A stretch of DNA of 64,000 nucleotides from the NCBI GenBank assembly GCA_023701205.1, contig JAMPXJ010000013.1:1-64000 (forward strand). The letters are read 5' to 3'. Under the pieces are notes generated by a model. It saw nothing but the letters and a program-made list of their open reading frames with translations, was not told the DNA's origin and did not search any database. A program made the position numbers and the translations under genes. Each line of letters opens with the position of its first letter. The first letter of the stretch is position 1. Shown piece by piece: positions 26,343-35,281 of this stretch. The DNA comes from Oligoflexia bacterium (GTDB lineage Bacteria; Bdellovibrionota; UBA1018).

Positions 26343-26804
26343 ATGAGACTTTTCAACGGAACGAAGCTTCTGTCCCTGATCTTCGGTTGCTCTCTTGCGG
26401 TCTCGCTAGGCGCGTCCGCGGTCGAGGTGCCTCAGAACAACGATTACACCGTGTTCGTGAACGTGCCCCGGATGCATCTGAAGCTCGGGATCCTGGACCG
26501 AAAAGGCAAGGTCCATCCCGTGAGGGCCGATGCCCGGCTTGCCCGCAGCGTTCGGGTCAAAGCCACGCGCACCCTGGCCGGAAGCCGAAAGATCGAAGAG
26601 CCGCTCAAGTTCGATACGTTCGCCAGGGCTTCCAAAGGGATGCTTGAACTTCAGCTGCGGTATACCCGCGGTTCGCGTGGCGGAAGCTTCAGGAATTCCG
26701 ATCTCCGGCTCGAGGTTTCGGTAGGCGAGCGCAGCTGTCAGGTCGCGTTTGACGAGCCTATCGAAGCAGCAGGGGAGCGGACACTCGGCTGCCTTCTTCT
26801 CTGA
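26343..26804 (+). CDS. Small exported protein of unknown function
   Basis: 153 residues from the ATG at 26343, which starts a signal peptide (LLSLIFGCSLAVSLGASA, cleavage before VEVP). The mature domain is short and beta-rich, with many Lys and Arg. Two Cys (RSCQV and GCLLL) near the end could bond. No family recognised. It is isolated between a divergent metalloprotease and the next exported gene. Confidence 0.6.
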   Translation: MRLFNGTKLLSLIFGCSLAVSLGASAVEVPQNNDYTVFVNVPRMHLKLGILDRKGKVHPVRADARLARSVRVKATRTLAGSRKIEEPLKFDTFARASKGMLELQLRYTRGSRGGSFRNSDLRLEVSVGERSCQVAFDEPIEAAGERTLGCLLL

Positions 26805-26923
26805 GCGGCAAGAATAGCCATTCGTGGCGGAAGTTTGACGCATTCCCCGCAAACTATTTCGTGGAGAAAGTTTGCCTGCTTCGCACTGCTGCCCTTACAC
26901 TTTCCTATAAAGAAAGGGTAACT

Positions 26924-27556
26924 ATGAAACGAATGAAGCAAGCAGTGTGTTTTTCCGTTTTATCGGCGACGCTGGCTCTGACCGGCGCGAGTCAATCCCT
27001 GGCGGCGGGCACCGGCAACACCGGCGGCGGCTGCTACAATCTGCAGCTGATCGCGGTGAAGTCCAAGACCGCGGACATGACCGGCACGAGCGGGCACTCG
27101 CTCTTCGTCCTGCTCAACGGCAAGACGAAGATCCTCCTGCAGGAAGGCGCGTTCAACGTCGTTGATCGCAACGGCACGGACGGGACGGCAAGCTTCAACC
27201 TGCCGAATCCGGATCCGACGAACTCGGGCACGACGTCCTACTCGGTCTTCGCCCGCCTCGTGGGCAAGCCCGGCAGCACGCTGGACATGGCGACCTGCGC
27301 GGTGGACTCGACCGGCACGACCTACTGCAGCCAGGACACCCTGAGCATGCAGCGGATCGCCGGCACGTCGAAGTTCCTGAACGTGAGTCAGGAGCTTCTG
27401 TACATCTACGCCGACATCAATGCTGACGGGATCATCGATCGCATTCCGCTCTTTGATTCGCGGCTTTCGGATTACTTCTGGAACGTCGATTCCACCGGCA
27501 AGATGCACGCCCAGCTGCGTTTCTGCCCGGTCTCGACGACCGTCGCGAATCCTTAA
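26924..27556 (+). CDS. Exported protein of unknown function
   Basis: 210 residues. The ATG at 26924 follows AAAGAAAGGG. Signal peptide: MKQAVCFSVLSATLALTGAS, ending SLAAG. The mature part is Gly/Thr/Asp-rich and beta-like (LQLIAVKSKTADMTGTSGHS, then SLFVLLNGKTKILLQEGAF). It contains a DINADGIIDR segment with the look of a calcium-binding DxDxDG (dockerin or EF-like) loop, and paired Cys. It is followed by a good terminator, so the transcript probably ends here. TATAAA lies about 20 bases upstream and may be the -10 element. Function unknown. Confidence 0.65.
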   Translation: MKRMKQAVCFSVLSATLALTGASQSLAAGTGNTGGGCYNLQLIAVKSKTADMTGTSGHSLFVLLNGKTKILLQEGAFNVVDRNGTDGTASFNLPNPDPTNSGTTSYSVFARLVGKPGSTLDMATCAVDSTGTTYCSQDTLSMQRIAGTSKFLNVSQELLYIYADINADGIIDRIPLFDSRLSDYFWNVDSTGKMHAQLRFCPVSTTVANP

Positions 27557-27579
27557 TCGATTCTACGGTTCGAATCGCG

Positions 27580-27615
27580 AAAGGGGAGACCCCCGCAAAG
27601 GGGTTTCCCCTTTTT
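27580..27615 (+). terminator. Rho-independent terminator after the 26924-27556 gene
   Basis: The stem AAAGGGGAGACCCC pairs with GGGGTTTCCCCTTT across a CGCAAA loop, with one G-T wobble, and is followed by a run of T. It begins about 25 bases after the stop codon. Confidence 0.8.
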
Positions 27616-27701
27616 CATTTCAGCGGCTGAGCGGGCATCTTTCTCCGTTTGGCCTGAGGGAAGCCCTTTCCTTACGGGCCGGACCCTGCCATGGTAGGGG
27701 A

Positions 27702-27818
27702 ATGAGCCAAACCTGTTTTTTCTGCAAGCGAGAGCCGTCCGATCGGCAATGTGAGACCTGCAAGCGTTGGATCTGCATCCAATGCTCCGACTGCCATAAC
27801 TGCTATCCACGCGACTGA
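27702..27818 (+). CDS. 38-residue zinc-binding (B-box-like) mini-protein
   Basis: A 38-codon gene with AGGGG before the ATG. Ten of its residues are Cys or His, arranged CFFC-x7-CETC-x5-CIQC, then DCHNC, which is the pattern of a B-box or treble-clef zinc finger. There is no room for another domain. It ends 13 bases before the ATG of the DEAD-box helicase, with which it is probably co-transcribed. The role is unknown; RNA or protein contact is a guess from its neighbour. Confidence 0.65.
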   Translation: MSQTCFFCKREPSDRQCETCKRWICIQCSDCHNCYPRD

Positions 27819-27831
27819 GCAGGAGGCGAAA

Positions 27832-29109
27832 ATGGAAGGCTTTGAAAGACTGAAGCTGCTCCCGCTGATTTTGCAGGCCATTCGCTCGGAGGGTTACACG
27901 CGGCCGACGCCGATCCAGGAGCAGGCGATTCCCCGGATCCTTGAAGGGAAGGACCTCCTGGCCTGCGCGCAGACTGGCACCGGCAAGACGGCCGCCTTCG
28001 CGTTGCCGATCCTGCAGATTCTGTCCGAAGCGCCGGCGGGCGCGGCGCACGGGACGGAAGTGCATCCGATCGGCCACAGCCGCGCACGGCATCGGGAGAT
28101 CCGCTGCCTGGTCCTGACGCCCACCCGCGAGCTGGCCTCCCAGATCGGCGAGAGTTTCACGAATTACGGGCAGGGGCTCGAGCTGCGCAATACGGTCATC
28201 TTCGGCGGGGTCGGGCAGAATCCTCAGGTCGCGGCCCTTCGCAAGGGTGTCGACATCGTCGTCGCGACGCCGGGGCGGCTTCTGGATCTCCTGGAGCAGC
28301 GCCTGATCGATTTCAAGCACCTGGAAATTTTCGTCCTCGACGAGGCCGACCGCATGCTAGACATGGGCTTCATCCATGACGTCAGGCGCGTGATCGCGCG
28401 GCTCCCGAAGAAGCGCCAGACCCTGTTCTTCTCGGCGACCATGCCTTCCGAGATCAGCGCGCTTGCGCATCAGATCCTCACTCATCCGGCCAAGGTGGAG
28501 GTCACCCCGGTTGCCTCGACTGCCGAGAAGATCGCGCAGGCCCTTTTTTACGTCGAGGAGAACCGCAAGACCCCGCTTTTGATCCACCTGCTCGGGGATC
28601 CGACCGCTACGCGCACGCTCGTTTTCACGCGCACCAAGCGGGACGCCAATCACGTCGCCGAGGCGCTCTGCGAGGCCGGAATCGGCGCGGCGGCCATCCA
28701 CGGCAATAAATCCCAGGGCGCGCGCGAGCTCGCGCTCGAGAAGATCAAGGACGGCCGCGCCCGCGTGCTCGTCGCCACCGATATCGCCGCGCGGGGGATC
28801 GATATCGACGGGGTGACGCATGTCTTCAACATGGATATCCCCGAGGTGCCCGAGAACTACGTCCATCGCATCGGCCGCACGGCGCGCGCCGGAAAAGCCG
28901 GTATCGCGGTCTCCTTCTGCGCACCCGACGAGAAGGGCTGCCTGGCCGCGATCGAGAGGCTCACGCGAAAGCGGCTTTCAGTCATCGCCACGCCCACGGG
29001 ACTTGAGCCCGAAACCCGCAAGAGGTCGCGTGGACGGCGCGGAGGCCAGCACAACGGCCGCCGCGGTGGCCGGGGCGGAGGACAGCGTTCAGGGCGCTCG
29101 GGGCGCTGA
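27832..29109 (+). CDS. DEAD-box RNA helicase (RhlE-like)
   Basis: 425 residues from the ATG at 27832 (CAGGAGG upstream). All canonical motifs are visible: Q motif GYTRPTPIQ, motif I AQTGTGKT (residues 46-53), Ia PTRELASQI, GG, TPGR, motif II VLDEADRML, motif III FSAT, motif IV VFTRTKR, motif V ATDIAARGIDI and motif VI HRIGRTARAG. The last ~45 residues are Arg/Gly-rich (RGRRGGQHNGRRGGRGGG), a typical RNA-binding tail. Such helicases unwind short RNA duplexes in ribosome assembly and RNA decay. The RGG tail and overall length match RhlE better than DbpA or CsdA, but the exact paralogue is not certain. Confidence 0.95.
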   Translation: MEGFERLKLLPLILQAIRSEGYTRPTPIQEQAIPRILEGKDLLACAQTGTGKTAAFALPILQILSEAPAGAAHGTEVHPIGHSRARHREIRCLVLTPTRELASQIGESFTNYGQGLELRNTVIFGGVGQNPQVAALRKGVDIVVATPGRLLDLLEQRLIDFKHLEIFVLDEADRMLDMGFIHDVRRVIARLPKKRQTLFFSATMPSEISALAHQILTHPAKVEVTPVASTAEKIAQALFYVEENRKTPLLIHLLGDPTATRTLVFTRTKRDANHVAEALCEAGIGAAAIHGNKSQGARELALEKIKDGRARVLVATDIAARGIDIDGVTHVFNMDIPEVPENYVHRIGRTARAGKAGIAVSFCAPDEKGCLAAIERLTRKRLSVIATPTGLEPETRKRSRGRRGGQHNGRRGGRGGGQRSGRSGR

Positions 29110-29722
29110 TCGCATTTAAGTAGCGGCGCGGCGCGAGCCGTGATCAAGGGATTCCCGTTTAGCCTCGATTCGTTTTGGGCAGATTCGCCCTCGTGCGACG
29201 CAAGTCGAAACAAACCGTTCCGAATTTTTTCAAGAATACTTAAAGGACTCGGTCTAGAACGGCGGTCGCACTGCCATGGGTTCTTGAGGACGAAAGAAAG
29301 AGGTGGGCCACTTTCACAATCAACGAAAATGTAGTTTCCCCGTAGAAGTACTGGAGAGAGTCTTGAGACCAGTATCCTAAAATCTGATTCCGATCCCAAG
29401 ATGCCAGAAGTCGGTTGAACTCATCCGACGATGAATGGCTGACCTAGGACTTCTGCCTAAGGGACGATCCACACGCAGGTATTCCGCGCCGTAAACCAAG
29501 TCCCTGTATTCCTAGACATATTAACACTGGCCCGCCGGGGGTAGTTTCAGGGCGTCTTCCCGCCCCCCGAAAGCCGGGAGGTCATTTATTTTGCGAGCGG
29601 AAAGATGGACAAGAAAGACCCGCCTAAAAAAACCGGAGCATCCCAGCTGCGGGCTGTCCTGGGTAAGGCCAGGGGGGCTGAAAAAAGTGGATTAAATTAC
29701 TAAGGTATGATACAGGCTCCCC
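29110..29722. other. Long A+T-richer intergenic region, no gene seen
   Basis: About 610 bases between the helicase and the metalloprotease at 29723, clearly lower in G+C than the helicase gene. Reading frames on both strands are short and have poor codon use. A 7-bp hairpin followed by T-rich sequence occurs at 29556-29592. The region could hide a small RNA, but I see no known family. Confidence 0.4.
29556..29592 (+). terminator. Possible terminator hairpin
   Basis: CTTCCCG pairs with CGGGAGG (one T-G wobble) around a 12-base loop, followed by TCATTTATTTT. It is far from the helicase stop codon, so if it is real it ends an unrecognised transcript or a long 3' tail. Confidence 0.3.
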
Positions 29723-31279
29723 ATGAAATTTCCTACGGGGCTTGCCTTGTTTATAGTGCCGCTTTTTTCCCTGAACGCCGCCGCCGCTGCGGCGGCGAAT
29801 TTTCCGTCGGAGTTCCAGACCGCTATCGCGAGGCACCGCACCTGGCAGAGCGTTTCAATGGATTCCTTTCAGCTTGGGAATGGGGTCACAACCGTATCCA
29901 TTCCCTTGGGTAAGAAATGGGTCGTCGTGAAGAAAGATGGCCGGATACTCTTGTCCGAGCGCACCTCCTTGACCATTCAAGGACCTCCCTTTCAGGCGAC
30001 AGCCGCTGAAATCGATTTGAGCGCACCTGCTGAGCTGGCGCGGTTCTATTTCGTTCCCGCGGCGCGTGAGGAGAGCTCCTCGCGCGGACTTACCGTACGG
30101 TCCCTGGGGGAAGAGCGTTTCGAGCTGGTGCAAGGAAAAGACCGCGTCATACTTTTTCCGGAAATTAGGAGCGACGAGGAACGGTTGCCTGCCGTGATCA
30201 CTCGGCGAGTCCATGCGTGGGCCGCACCCTTGGGCACGAACAAGGTGATCGCTGATATGCTCGGAATTCCGGTGAGCTCGACCTATTACCTTCACTACGA
30301 TCTGAACCAGACCATCAAGGTACTGGTCGACCCATCGTTCCCCGATCAGCACCTGGCGGCGCTGGATGAATCGATTAGCGAGTGGAATGGATTTTTGGGT
30401 GTTCCTGTTCTGGTGCGAAGTCAGGTTAAGTTACCGATTGATCCGGCGAAATGTTTTTCTTTCCACGTGCTTTGCGTGGTTTGGAACGGTCCGGAGACCC
30501 TCCCCTGGTCCGGCTGGTCTTTGAGCGGGACGTCTTCCTTTGATCCTGAGAACGGGAAGATTATCGGCGGCCTAATTACCGCAATGATACCTGAAGGCGG
30601 CTTGAGGCAAGCACCGACGGAGGTCCAAGCCGGGTATTTTTCTGGCATCTGGTCTTTGGACGATTTCGCCAGGCTTTACTTGCAAAGAGCTGACTTCAAC
30701 TCGTTCATTCATCCGGATCCAAAATCGCATTTGAAACGGGTCTTGATTCACGAGTTGGGGCATGTCAGTGGACTGGAGCACAATTTCAAGGGTTCCTCGG
30801 GCGGTGATCCGTCCAATCCCTCGAAGTCCGTGATGGATTATCCACCGTTTATCGCATTCAATCCCGCTTCTGCGGCGTTGCAAGACTTTGACTTGCAGGT
30901 GTTGCGATTGGTGTACCACGGCGTTATTCCCGACGACGGCTACTCGACTTGCAGCGAATTGGAGTTGGCGAACCCTCTATTCCCTTCGTCGAAGCCTGAT
31001 CCGAATTGCCGTCAATTCGACGTCGGCAGGGCGGACCTTTGGCTCATGAAACTCGCGGAAAACTCATCCCAGGGCCTTCGCATGGTGGATACGGTGGCCG
31101 GCGATTCCAAGGACCTCCTCTTTGGGCTTGGAAGCTTTCTGGCCGACTCCGACCACGTCGCCAAGCTTCAGAAAAGGAGCGTCAGGGAATTTCTGTGCCG
31201 ACGATCGGAGCGCGACTGGATCGAGAAGCGCCTGCGGGATGATCATGAATTCGAGCTTCAGTGCGATAGCTCTTTCTGA
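29723..31279 (+). CDS. Secreted metzincin-type zinc metalloprotease
   Basis: 518 residues with a signal peptide (KFPTGLALFIVPLFSLNAAA, Ala-rich cleavage region). About residue 345 it has HLKRVLIHELGHVSGLEHNF, a complete HExxHxxGxxH zinc site. Some 25 residues later SVMDYPP supplies the Met-turn. The N-terminal ~200 residues look like a beta-rich propeptide, and the C-terminal part has Cys residues at CSELE, NCRQF, LCRRS and LQCDS. It is clearly lower in G+C than its flanks, which suggests horizontal transfer. The overall architecture resembles the 60102-61367 protein, but sequence identity looks limited. Confidence 0.8.
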   Translation: MKFPTGLALFIVPLFSLNAAAAAAANFPSEFQTAIARHRTWQSVSMDSFQLGNGVTTVSIPLGKKWVVVKKDGRILLSERTSLTIQGPPFQATAAEIDLSAPAELARFYFVPAAREESSSRGLTVRSLGEERFELVQGKDRVILFPEIRSDEERLPAVITRRVHAWAAPLGTNKVIADMLGIPVSSTYYLHYDLNQTIKVLVDPSFPDQHLAALDESISEWNGFLGVPVLVRSQVKLPIDPAKCFSFHVLCVVWNGPETLPWSGWSLSGTSSFDPENGKIIGGLITAMIPEGGLRQAPTEVQAGYFSGIWSLDDFARLYLQRADFNSFIHPDPKSHLKRVLIHELGHVSGLEHNFKGSSGGDPSNPSKSVMDYPPFIAFNPASAALQDFDLQVLRLVYHGVIPDDGYSTCSELELANPLFPSSKPDPNCRQFDVGRADLWLMKLAENSSQGLRMVDTVAGDSKDLLFGLGSFLADSDHVAKLQKRSVREFLCRRSERDWIEKRLRDDHEFELQCDSSF

Positions 31280-31398
31280 CTGCAGAATCTAGCTAAACCG
31301 CTAAGCGCTTCCGGAAGATTGCTCTTTGCGGTTGGAGCGGAATATTTAACCGAACTTGATTCTGCGCGACACGCGCATGCCCCACGAATTGGGGAAGA

Positions 31399-31413
31399 GC
31401 CCCCGAAGGGGGC
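31399..31413 (-). terminator. UUCG-tetraloop hairpin downstream of tRNA-Leu
   Basis: On the minus strand the sequence reads GCCCCC-TTC-GGGGGC, a five- to six-pair G/C stem closed by a C(UUCG)G loop, which is a very stable RNA hairpin. It lies about 55 bases past the tRNA 3' end. The following T-run is weak (TCTTCC). Confidence 0.5.
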
Positions 31414-31466
31414 GTTTCGGCGTTACTTAAATTTTTTGGGAGTTTTGGTTCGAAGACTTTGACAAA

Positions 31467-31549
31467 TGGTGCGGGGAGAGGGACTTGAACCCTCACGCTT
31501 GCGCATACGCCCCTCAAACGTACGTGTCTACCAATTCCACCATCCCCGC
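31467..31549 (-). tRNA. tRNA-Leu, anticodon GAG, CCA encoded
   Basis: On the minus strand the gene begins GCGGGGATGGTGGAATTGG and ends CCCCGCACCA. The acceptor stem GCGGGGA pairs with TCCCCGC. The D-arm is the Leu-type GGTGGAATTGGTAGACAC. The anticodon stem-loop TACGT-TTGAGGG-GCGTA gives GAG. A long variable arm (TGCGCAAGCG) marks it class II, and the T-arm is AGGGTTCAAGTCCCT. The 83-base length is normal for Leu. The gene is separate from the transporter operon upstream. Confidence 0.95.
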
Positions 31550-31750
31550 ATGGAGAGTGTCGCCAAGAGAAGGCGACCCGATGACTGGCTAAAAGAAACC
31601 GAGGGTCTCCACTTTCTGCAAGATTCCGGTTCAAGAGTCAACGGGAAAAAGATCAGCCGAAAAGGAATGGGTCGCCAGATAGGGATGACGGACTCCCGAT
31701 CTTCAAAAACATTATTTCGCATATCCTCAAGCGAGATCTAACCTAACACC

Positions 31751-31770
31751 AAAAGCCCGCTAGTAACGGG
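31751..31770 (-). terminator. Likely terminator of the liv operon
   Basis: On the minus strand CCCG-TTACTAG-CGGG is followed by C and TTTT, ten bases or so after the livF stop codon. The stem is only four pairs, so the strength is uncertain. Confidence 0.45.
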
Positions 31771-31780
31771 AAGGCCAAAC

Positions 31781-32521
31781 TCACTCGCCCAGATAAGCCT
31801 TCCGGACCTCGTCCGAAGCCAGCAGCTCGGCTGCACGGCCGCTCAGCTTGATGCCGCCGGTCTCGAGCACAATGCCCTGGTGGGCAATCTGAAGCGCCTG
31901 AAGCGCGTTCTGCTCGACCAGAAGGACCGTCTTGCCGTCGCGGTTGATCTTCTGGATGATCTCGAAGATGCGCTCGATGATCTGGGGAGCCAGCCCCAGG
32001 CTGGGCTCGTCCAGGAGCAGCAGCTCCGGTCGGCTCATCAGCGCGCGGCCGATGGCGAGCATCTGCTGTTCGCCTCCCGAAAGCGTGCCCGCGCTCTGCT
32101 TGCGCCGCTCCTTGAGCCTGGGAAAAAGCTCGTAAACTTCCGCGAGGTCCTGGTCCAGGTCCTCGGGAGCAGGGGAGGACCAAGCGCCTAGATCCAGGTT
32201 CTCCTCGACCGAAAGGTTGAGAAAGATCCCGCGCCCCTCAGGGGCCTGACAGATCCGGCGCCGCACGATCCGATGGGCGGGCAGGCCGGAGATGGGCTCG
32301 CCAGCGTGCAGGATACTGCCGCCCGAAATCCGGGTCAGACCCGAGATTGCCCGCAGGGTCGTCGTCTTTCCAGCGCCATTGGCGCCGATCAATGTGACGA
32401 TCTCGCCGCGATGCACGTCAAAGGAGACGTTCTTCAGGGCATGGATCGCTCCGTAATGGACGGAAACCTCTTTCAAACTGAGCAGGACTTCGGCTTGGCC
32501 GGAACCCATCACGGAGCTCAT
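31781..32521 (-). CDS. livF: Branched-chain amino-acid ABC transporter ATPase LivF
   Basis: 246 residues. ABC ATPase motifs: Walker A GANGAGKTTTLRA, Q-loop near RRRICQAPEGRGIF, signature LSGGEQQMLAIGRAL, and Walker B LLLLDEPSLGLAP. PEGRGIF before the signature and the short C-terminus (RAAELLASDEVRKAYLGE) are typical of LivF. It powers high-affinity import of Leu/Ile/Val or related amino acids together with LivG, M, H and K. It is the last gene of the operon and overlaps livG by four bases. Confidence 0.95.
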   Translation of the reverse strand: MSSVMGSGQAEVLLSLKEVSVHYGAIHALKNVSFDVHRGEIVTLIGANGAGKTTTLRAISGLTRISGGSILHAGEPISGLPAHRIVRRRICQAPEGRGIFLNLSVEENLDLGAWSSPAPEDLDQDLAEVYELFPRLKERRKQSAGTLSGGEQQMLAIGRALMSRPELLLLDEPSLGLAPQIIERIFEIIQKINRDGKTVLLVEQNALQALQIAHQGIVLETGGIKLSGRAAELLASDEVRKAYLGE

Positions 32522-33324
32522 GGGCTCGCCGCCTTTCCCGCCGCCTTGCCGAGATAAGCCTCGATCACGCGCGGATCTCGCTGGATCTCGGCCGGGGCGC
32601 CTTCGGCGATCTTGACTCCGTAGTCCAGCACCGCGATCCGCTCGCAGATTCCCATCACGAGCTTCATGTCATGCTCGATCAGAAGCACCGTGACCCCGAG
32701 TGTGTCGCGCAGCCGGCGGATCGTCGCCATGAGCTCCGCCGTTTCTCCGGCATTCATTCCGGCCGCGGGCTCGTCCAGAAGCAGAAGCTTCGCTCCCGTC
32801 GCCAATGCCCGCGCGATCTCGAGCCGGCGTTGATCGCCGTAGGGGAGATTCCGCGCGAGCCAATCCTGGCGATCCTTGAGTTTGAAAAGCTCGAGCAGCC
32901 GATGGATCTCGGCTTCCTGCCGGCGCTCGCATTCGGTCACCGAGCGGGTCCGGAACACCGAAGCGATGAAGCCGTGCCGCGGATAGCCGGGATTGTGATC
33001 GATCGCGATCTGCACGTTCTCGAAAACCGTCAGATCCTTGAAGAGACGGATATTCTGAAACGTGCGCGCCACCCCACACGCGACGATCTGAAAGGGCTTC
33101 TTTCCCACGAGGCTGGTTCCGCAACGGGAAAGAATCTCGCCCCGCGTGGGTCGGTACACGCCCGTCAGCATGTTGAAGACGGTCGTCTTCCCCGCGCCAT
33201 TTGGCCCGATCAGCCCGAAGATCATGCCCTCGCGGACCTCCAGATCGAGATCGCAGACGGCCTTGAGGCCGCCGAACTGCATCGTCAGGCCCTGCGTCTG
33301 AAGCGCGATTCCGCCGTCGTTCAC
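32518..33324 (-). CDS. livG: Branched-chain amino-acid ABC transporter ATPase LivG
   Basis: 268 residues. Walker A GPNGAGKTTVFNMLTGVY, GVARTFQNIRLF, signature region LPYGDQRRLEIARAL (the LivG-type LPYG-Q instead of LSGG-Q), and Walker B LLLLDEPAAGMNAGE with EHDMKLVM after it. The C-terminal VIEAYLGK is the usual LivG ending. It forms the ATPase heterodimer with LivF. It overlaps livM upstream and livF downstream by four bases each, so stoichiometry is probably set by coupled translation. Confidence 0.95.
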   Translation of the reverse strand: MNDGGIALQTQGLTMQFGGLKAVCDLDLEVREGMIFGLIGPNGAGKTTVFNMLTGVYRPTRGEILSRCGTSLVGKKPFQIVACGVARTFQNIRLFKDLTVFENVQIAIDHNPGYPRHGFIASVFRTRSVTECERRQEAEIHRLLELFKLKDRQDWLARNLPYGDQRRLEIARALATGAKLLLLDEPAAGMNAGETAELMATIRRLRDTLGVTVLLIEHDMKLVMGICERIAVLDYGVKIAEGAPAEIQRDPRVIEAYLGKAAGKAASP

Positions 33325-34373
33325 GTCGCGACCTCCGGTTTGGAGCGCTTTTTCCCGCCCAAAAGCCGCTCTCGCAGCGCGCGGGGGAGAAAATCCACGA
33401 GCTCCCGGGTGCCGAAAAGCCCGCGCGGCCGGGTCAGCATCAGGAGAATCAGCATGAGCGAGTAGATAACCATCCTGAAATCCACGCGCGTGAGCTCCTG
33501 AAGCGGACGGAGCGCCTCGCGAACCCCGGTGAGAAAGACCGCGGCGATGATCGAGCCAGTGATGCTGCCCATCCCGCCCAGGACCACCATGATGACGATC
33601 TCGAAGCTGCGGTTGAAATCGAAGGTGGCCGGGTTCAGATAGCGCAGGTAATGGGCGAAAAGCGCGCCCGCGACCCCGGCAAAGAACGACCCCAGCACAA
33701 AGGCCCGGACCTTGGCCGAGGTGGAATTGACTCCGGTCGCCTCAGCCGCGATCTCGTCCTCACGCACCGCGAGCAGCTCGCGTCCTCCTCCCGAGGTCAC
33801 GACCCGCCAGACCATGAAAACGGTCAGCAGCACTCCGCTATAGACCCAGCCGAAGGTCGTGAGCGGCGGGATATTGGGCATCCCGCGCGCGCCGCCCACC
33901 GCATCGATATTGAGAAGCACCACGCGAATGATCTCACCAAAGCCCAGCGTCACGATCGCGAGATAATCACCTTTGAGCCTCAGCGAAGGCAATCCCACGA
34001 CGTAACCCACTGCACAGGCCGCCAGGCCTCCGATCCAAGTCGAAAGCAGGAAGATCCCCGTGGAAAGCACGGAATCGGTCATCCACTCCGGATGCGCATC
34101 CCGGAGACTCGTCGTCAGAAAAGCCGCGACATAGCCCCCGACCGACATGAAGCCCGCATGCCCGATCGAGAACTGTCCGGTGAAGCCGTTCACGAGATTG
34201 AGGCTCACTGCCAGGATGATGTTGATTCCCGAGTACATCAGAATCATGAAAAAATAGGGATCCAGCGCATCGACCGCAAAGAAGTGCAGCAGCCAGATGG
34301 CCGCAAATGCGAGAAGCCAGCTCCAAAGGCTTCTGATTCCCGTAGCCGAGACGGCTTTCGGCTCGAGCGTCAT
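33321..34373 (-). CDS. livM: Branched-chain amino-acid ABC transporter permease LivM
   Basis: 350 residues with about nine membrane helices. The family blocks NLVNGFTGQFSIGHAGFMSVGG, VGLPSLRLKGDYLAIVTLGF and MVVLGGMGSITGSIIAAVFL are all present. LivM forms the membrane channel with LivH. The tail after the last helix is basic and about 40 residues long. Start and stop overlap the flanking liv genes by ATGA. Confidence 0.95.
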   Translation of the reverse strand: MTLEPKAVSATGIRSLWSWLLAFAAIWLLHFFAVDALDPYFFMILMYSGINIILAVSLNLVNGFTGQFSIGHAGFMSVGGYVAAFLTTSLRDAHPEWMTDSVLSTGIFLLSTWIGGLAACAVGYVVGLPSLRLKGDYLAIVTLGFGEIIRVVLLNIDAVGGARGMPNIPPLTTFGWVYSGVLLTVFMVWRVVTSGGGRELLAVREDEIAAEATGVNSTSAKVRAFVLGSFFAGVAGALFAHYLRYLNPATFDFNRSFEIVIMVVLGGMGSITGSIIAAVFLTGVREALRPLQELTRVDFRMVIYSLMLILLMLTRPRGLFGTRELVDFLPRALRERLLGGKKRSKPEVAT

Positions 34374-35272
34374 ACCTTCTCGCTCCGGCCCTTGCCGAAA
34401 ATCCCCGTTGGCCGGAACAGGAGAATCAGGATCAGGATGCTGAAGGCGAGCGCATCCCGATACGTCGGCGCCCAGTAGCCGACCAGGAACTCTTCAGCGA
34501 GGCCCAAGGTCATTGCGCCCACGACCGCGCCCGCGACGTTGCCGATTCCCCCGAAAACCGCTGCAACAAAGGCTTTGAGGCCGGGTAGAACTCCCATGAG
34601 CGGCTCGATCTTGGGGTAGGTGAGGCCCACCAGGACTCCCGCCGCGCCCGCCAGCGCAGAGCCCAGCATGAAGGTATAGGAAATCACCCGGTCCGTAGGG
34701 ATTCCCATAAGGCTCGCGAGCTCATGACTGAAGCTCACCGCTCGCATCGCGCGTCCGAGCCGCGTGCGAAAGATGATGTACTGGAGAATCGCCATGAGGC
34801 TCAGCGCGATGACAAAAACAATCACCTGGATCGGGTTCACCTTGAGCTCGCCGAGAGACCACTCTCCGGAAACCCGGAAAATCTGCGGAAAAAACTTCGG
34901 ATCCGAACCGAAAACAAGCTGCCCCGAGAACTCCAGAAAAAGCGATACCCCTACCGCCGTGATCAGCACATTGATCCGCGGCGCCCGGCGCAGCGGACGA
35001 TAGGCCAGGCGCTCGATCAGGAAGCCCGCGATCGCGCAAACGAGCATCGCGATCCCGATCGCCGCCAGGAGCGCGCTGAGCGACGGTTCCTGGTCGAGCT
35101 TCAGCCAACGGGACGCGTACATCCCGGCAAAAGCGCCGAGCATGTACACGTCCCCGTGGGCGAAGTTGATCAGCTGCAGGATCCCGAATACCATGGTGTA
35201 ACCCAAGGCGATCAGGGCATAGATGCTCCCGAGCGAGAACCCGTTGATCAGGTGCTGAGCGAACTCGATCAC
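34370..35272 (-). CDS. livH: Branched-chain amino-acid ABC transporter permease LivH
   Basis: 300 residues with about eight membrane helices. Family text includes LINGFSLGSIYALIALGYTMVFG, INFAHGDVYMLGAF, and the loop AVFGGIGNVAGAVVGAM near the C-terminus. It pairs with LivM in the inner membrane. Only nine bases separate it from the binding-protein gene upstream, and it overlaps livM by four. Confidence 0.95.
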   Translation of the reverse strand: MIEFAQHLINGFSLGSIYALIALGYTMVFGILQLINFAHGDVYMLGAFAGMYASRWLKLDQEPSLSALLAAIGIAMLVCAIAGFLIERLAYRPLRRAPRINVLITAVGVSLFLEFSGQLVFGSDPKFFPQIFRVSGEWSLGELKVNPIQVIVFVIALSLMAILQYIIFRTRLGRAMRAVSFSHELASLMGIPTDRVISYTFMLGSALAGAAGVLVGLTYPKIEPLMGVLPGLKAFVAAVFGGIGNVAGAVVGAMTLGLAEEFLVGYWAPTYRDALAFSILILILLFRPTGIFGKGRSEKV

Positions 35273-35281
35273 GCGATCACG

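Noticed and set aside
31467..31549. tRNA-Leu as attachment site of an island
   Set aside because: No repeated tRNA 3' fragment was seen on either side.
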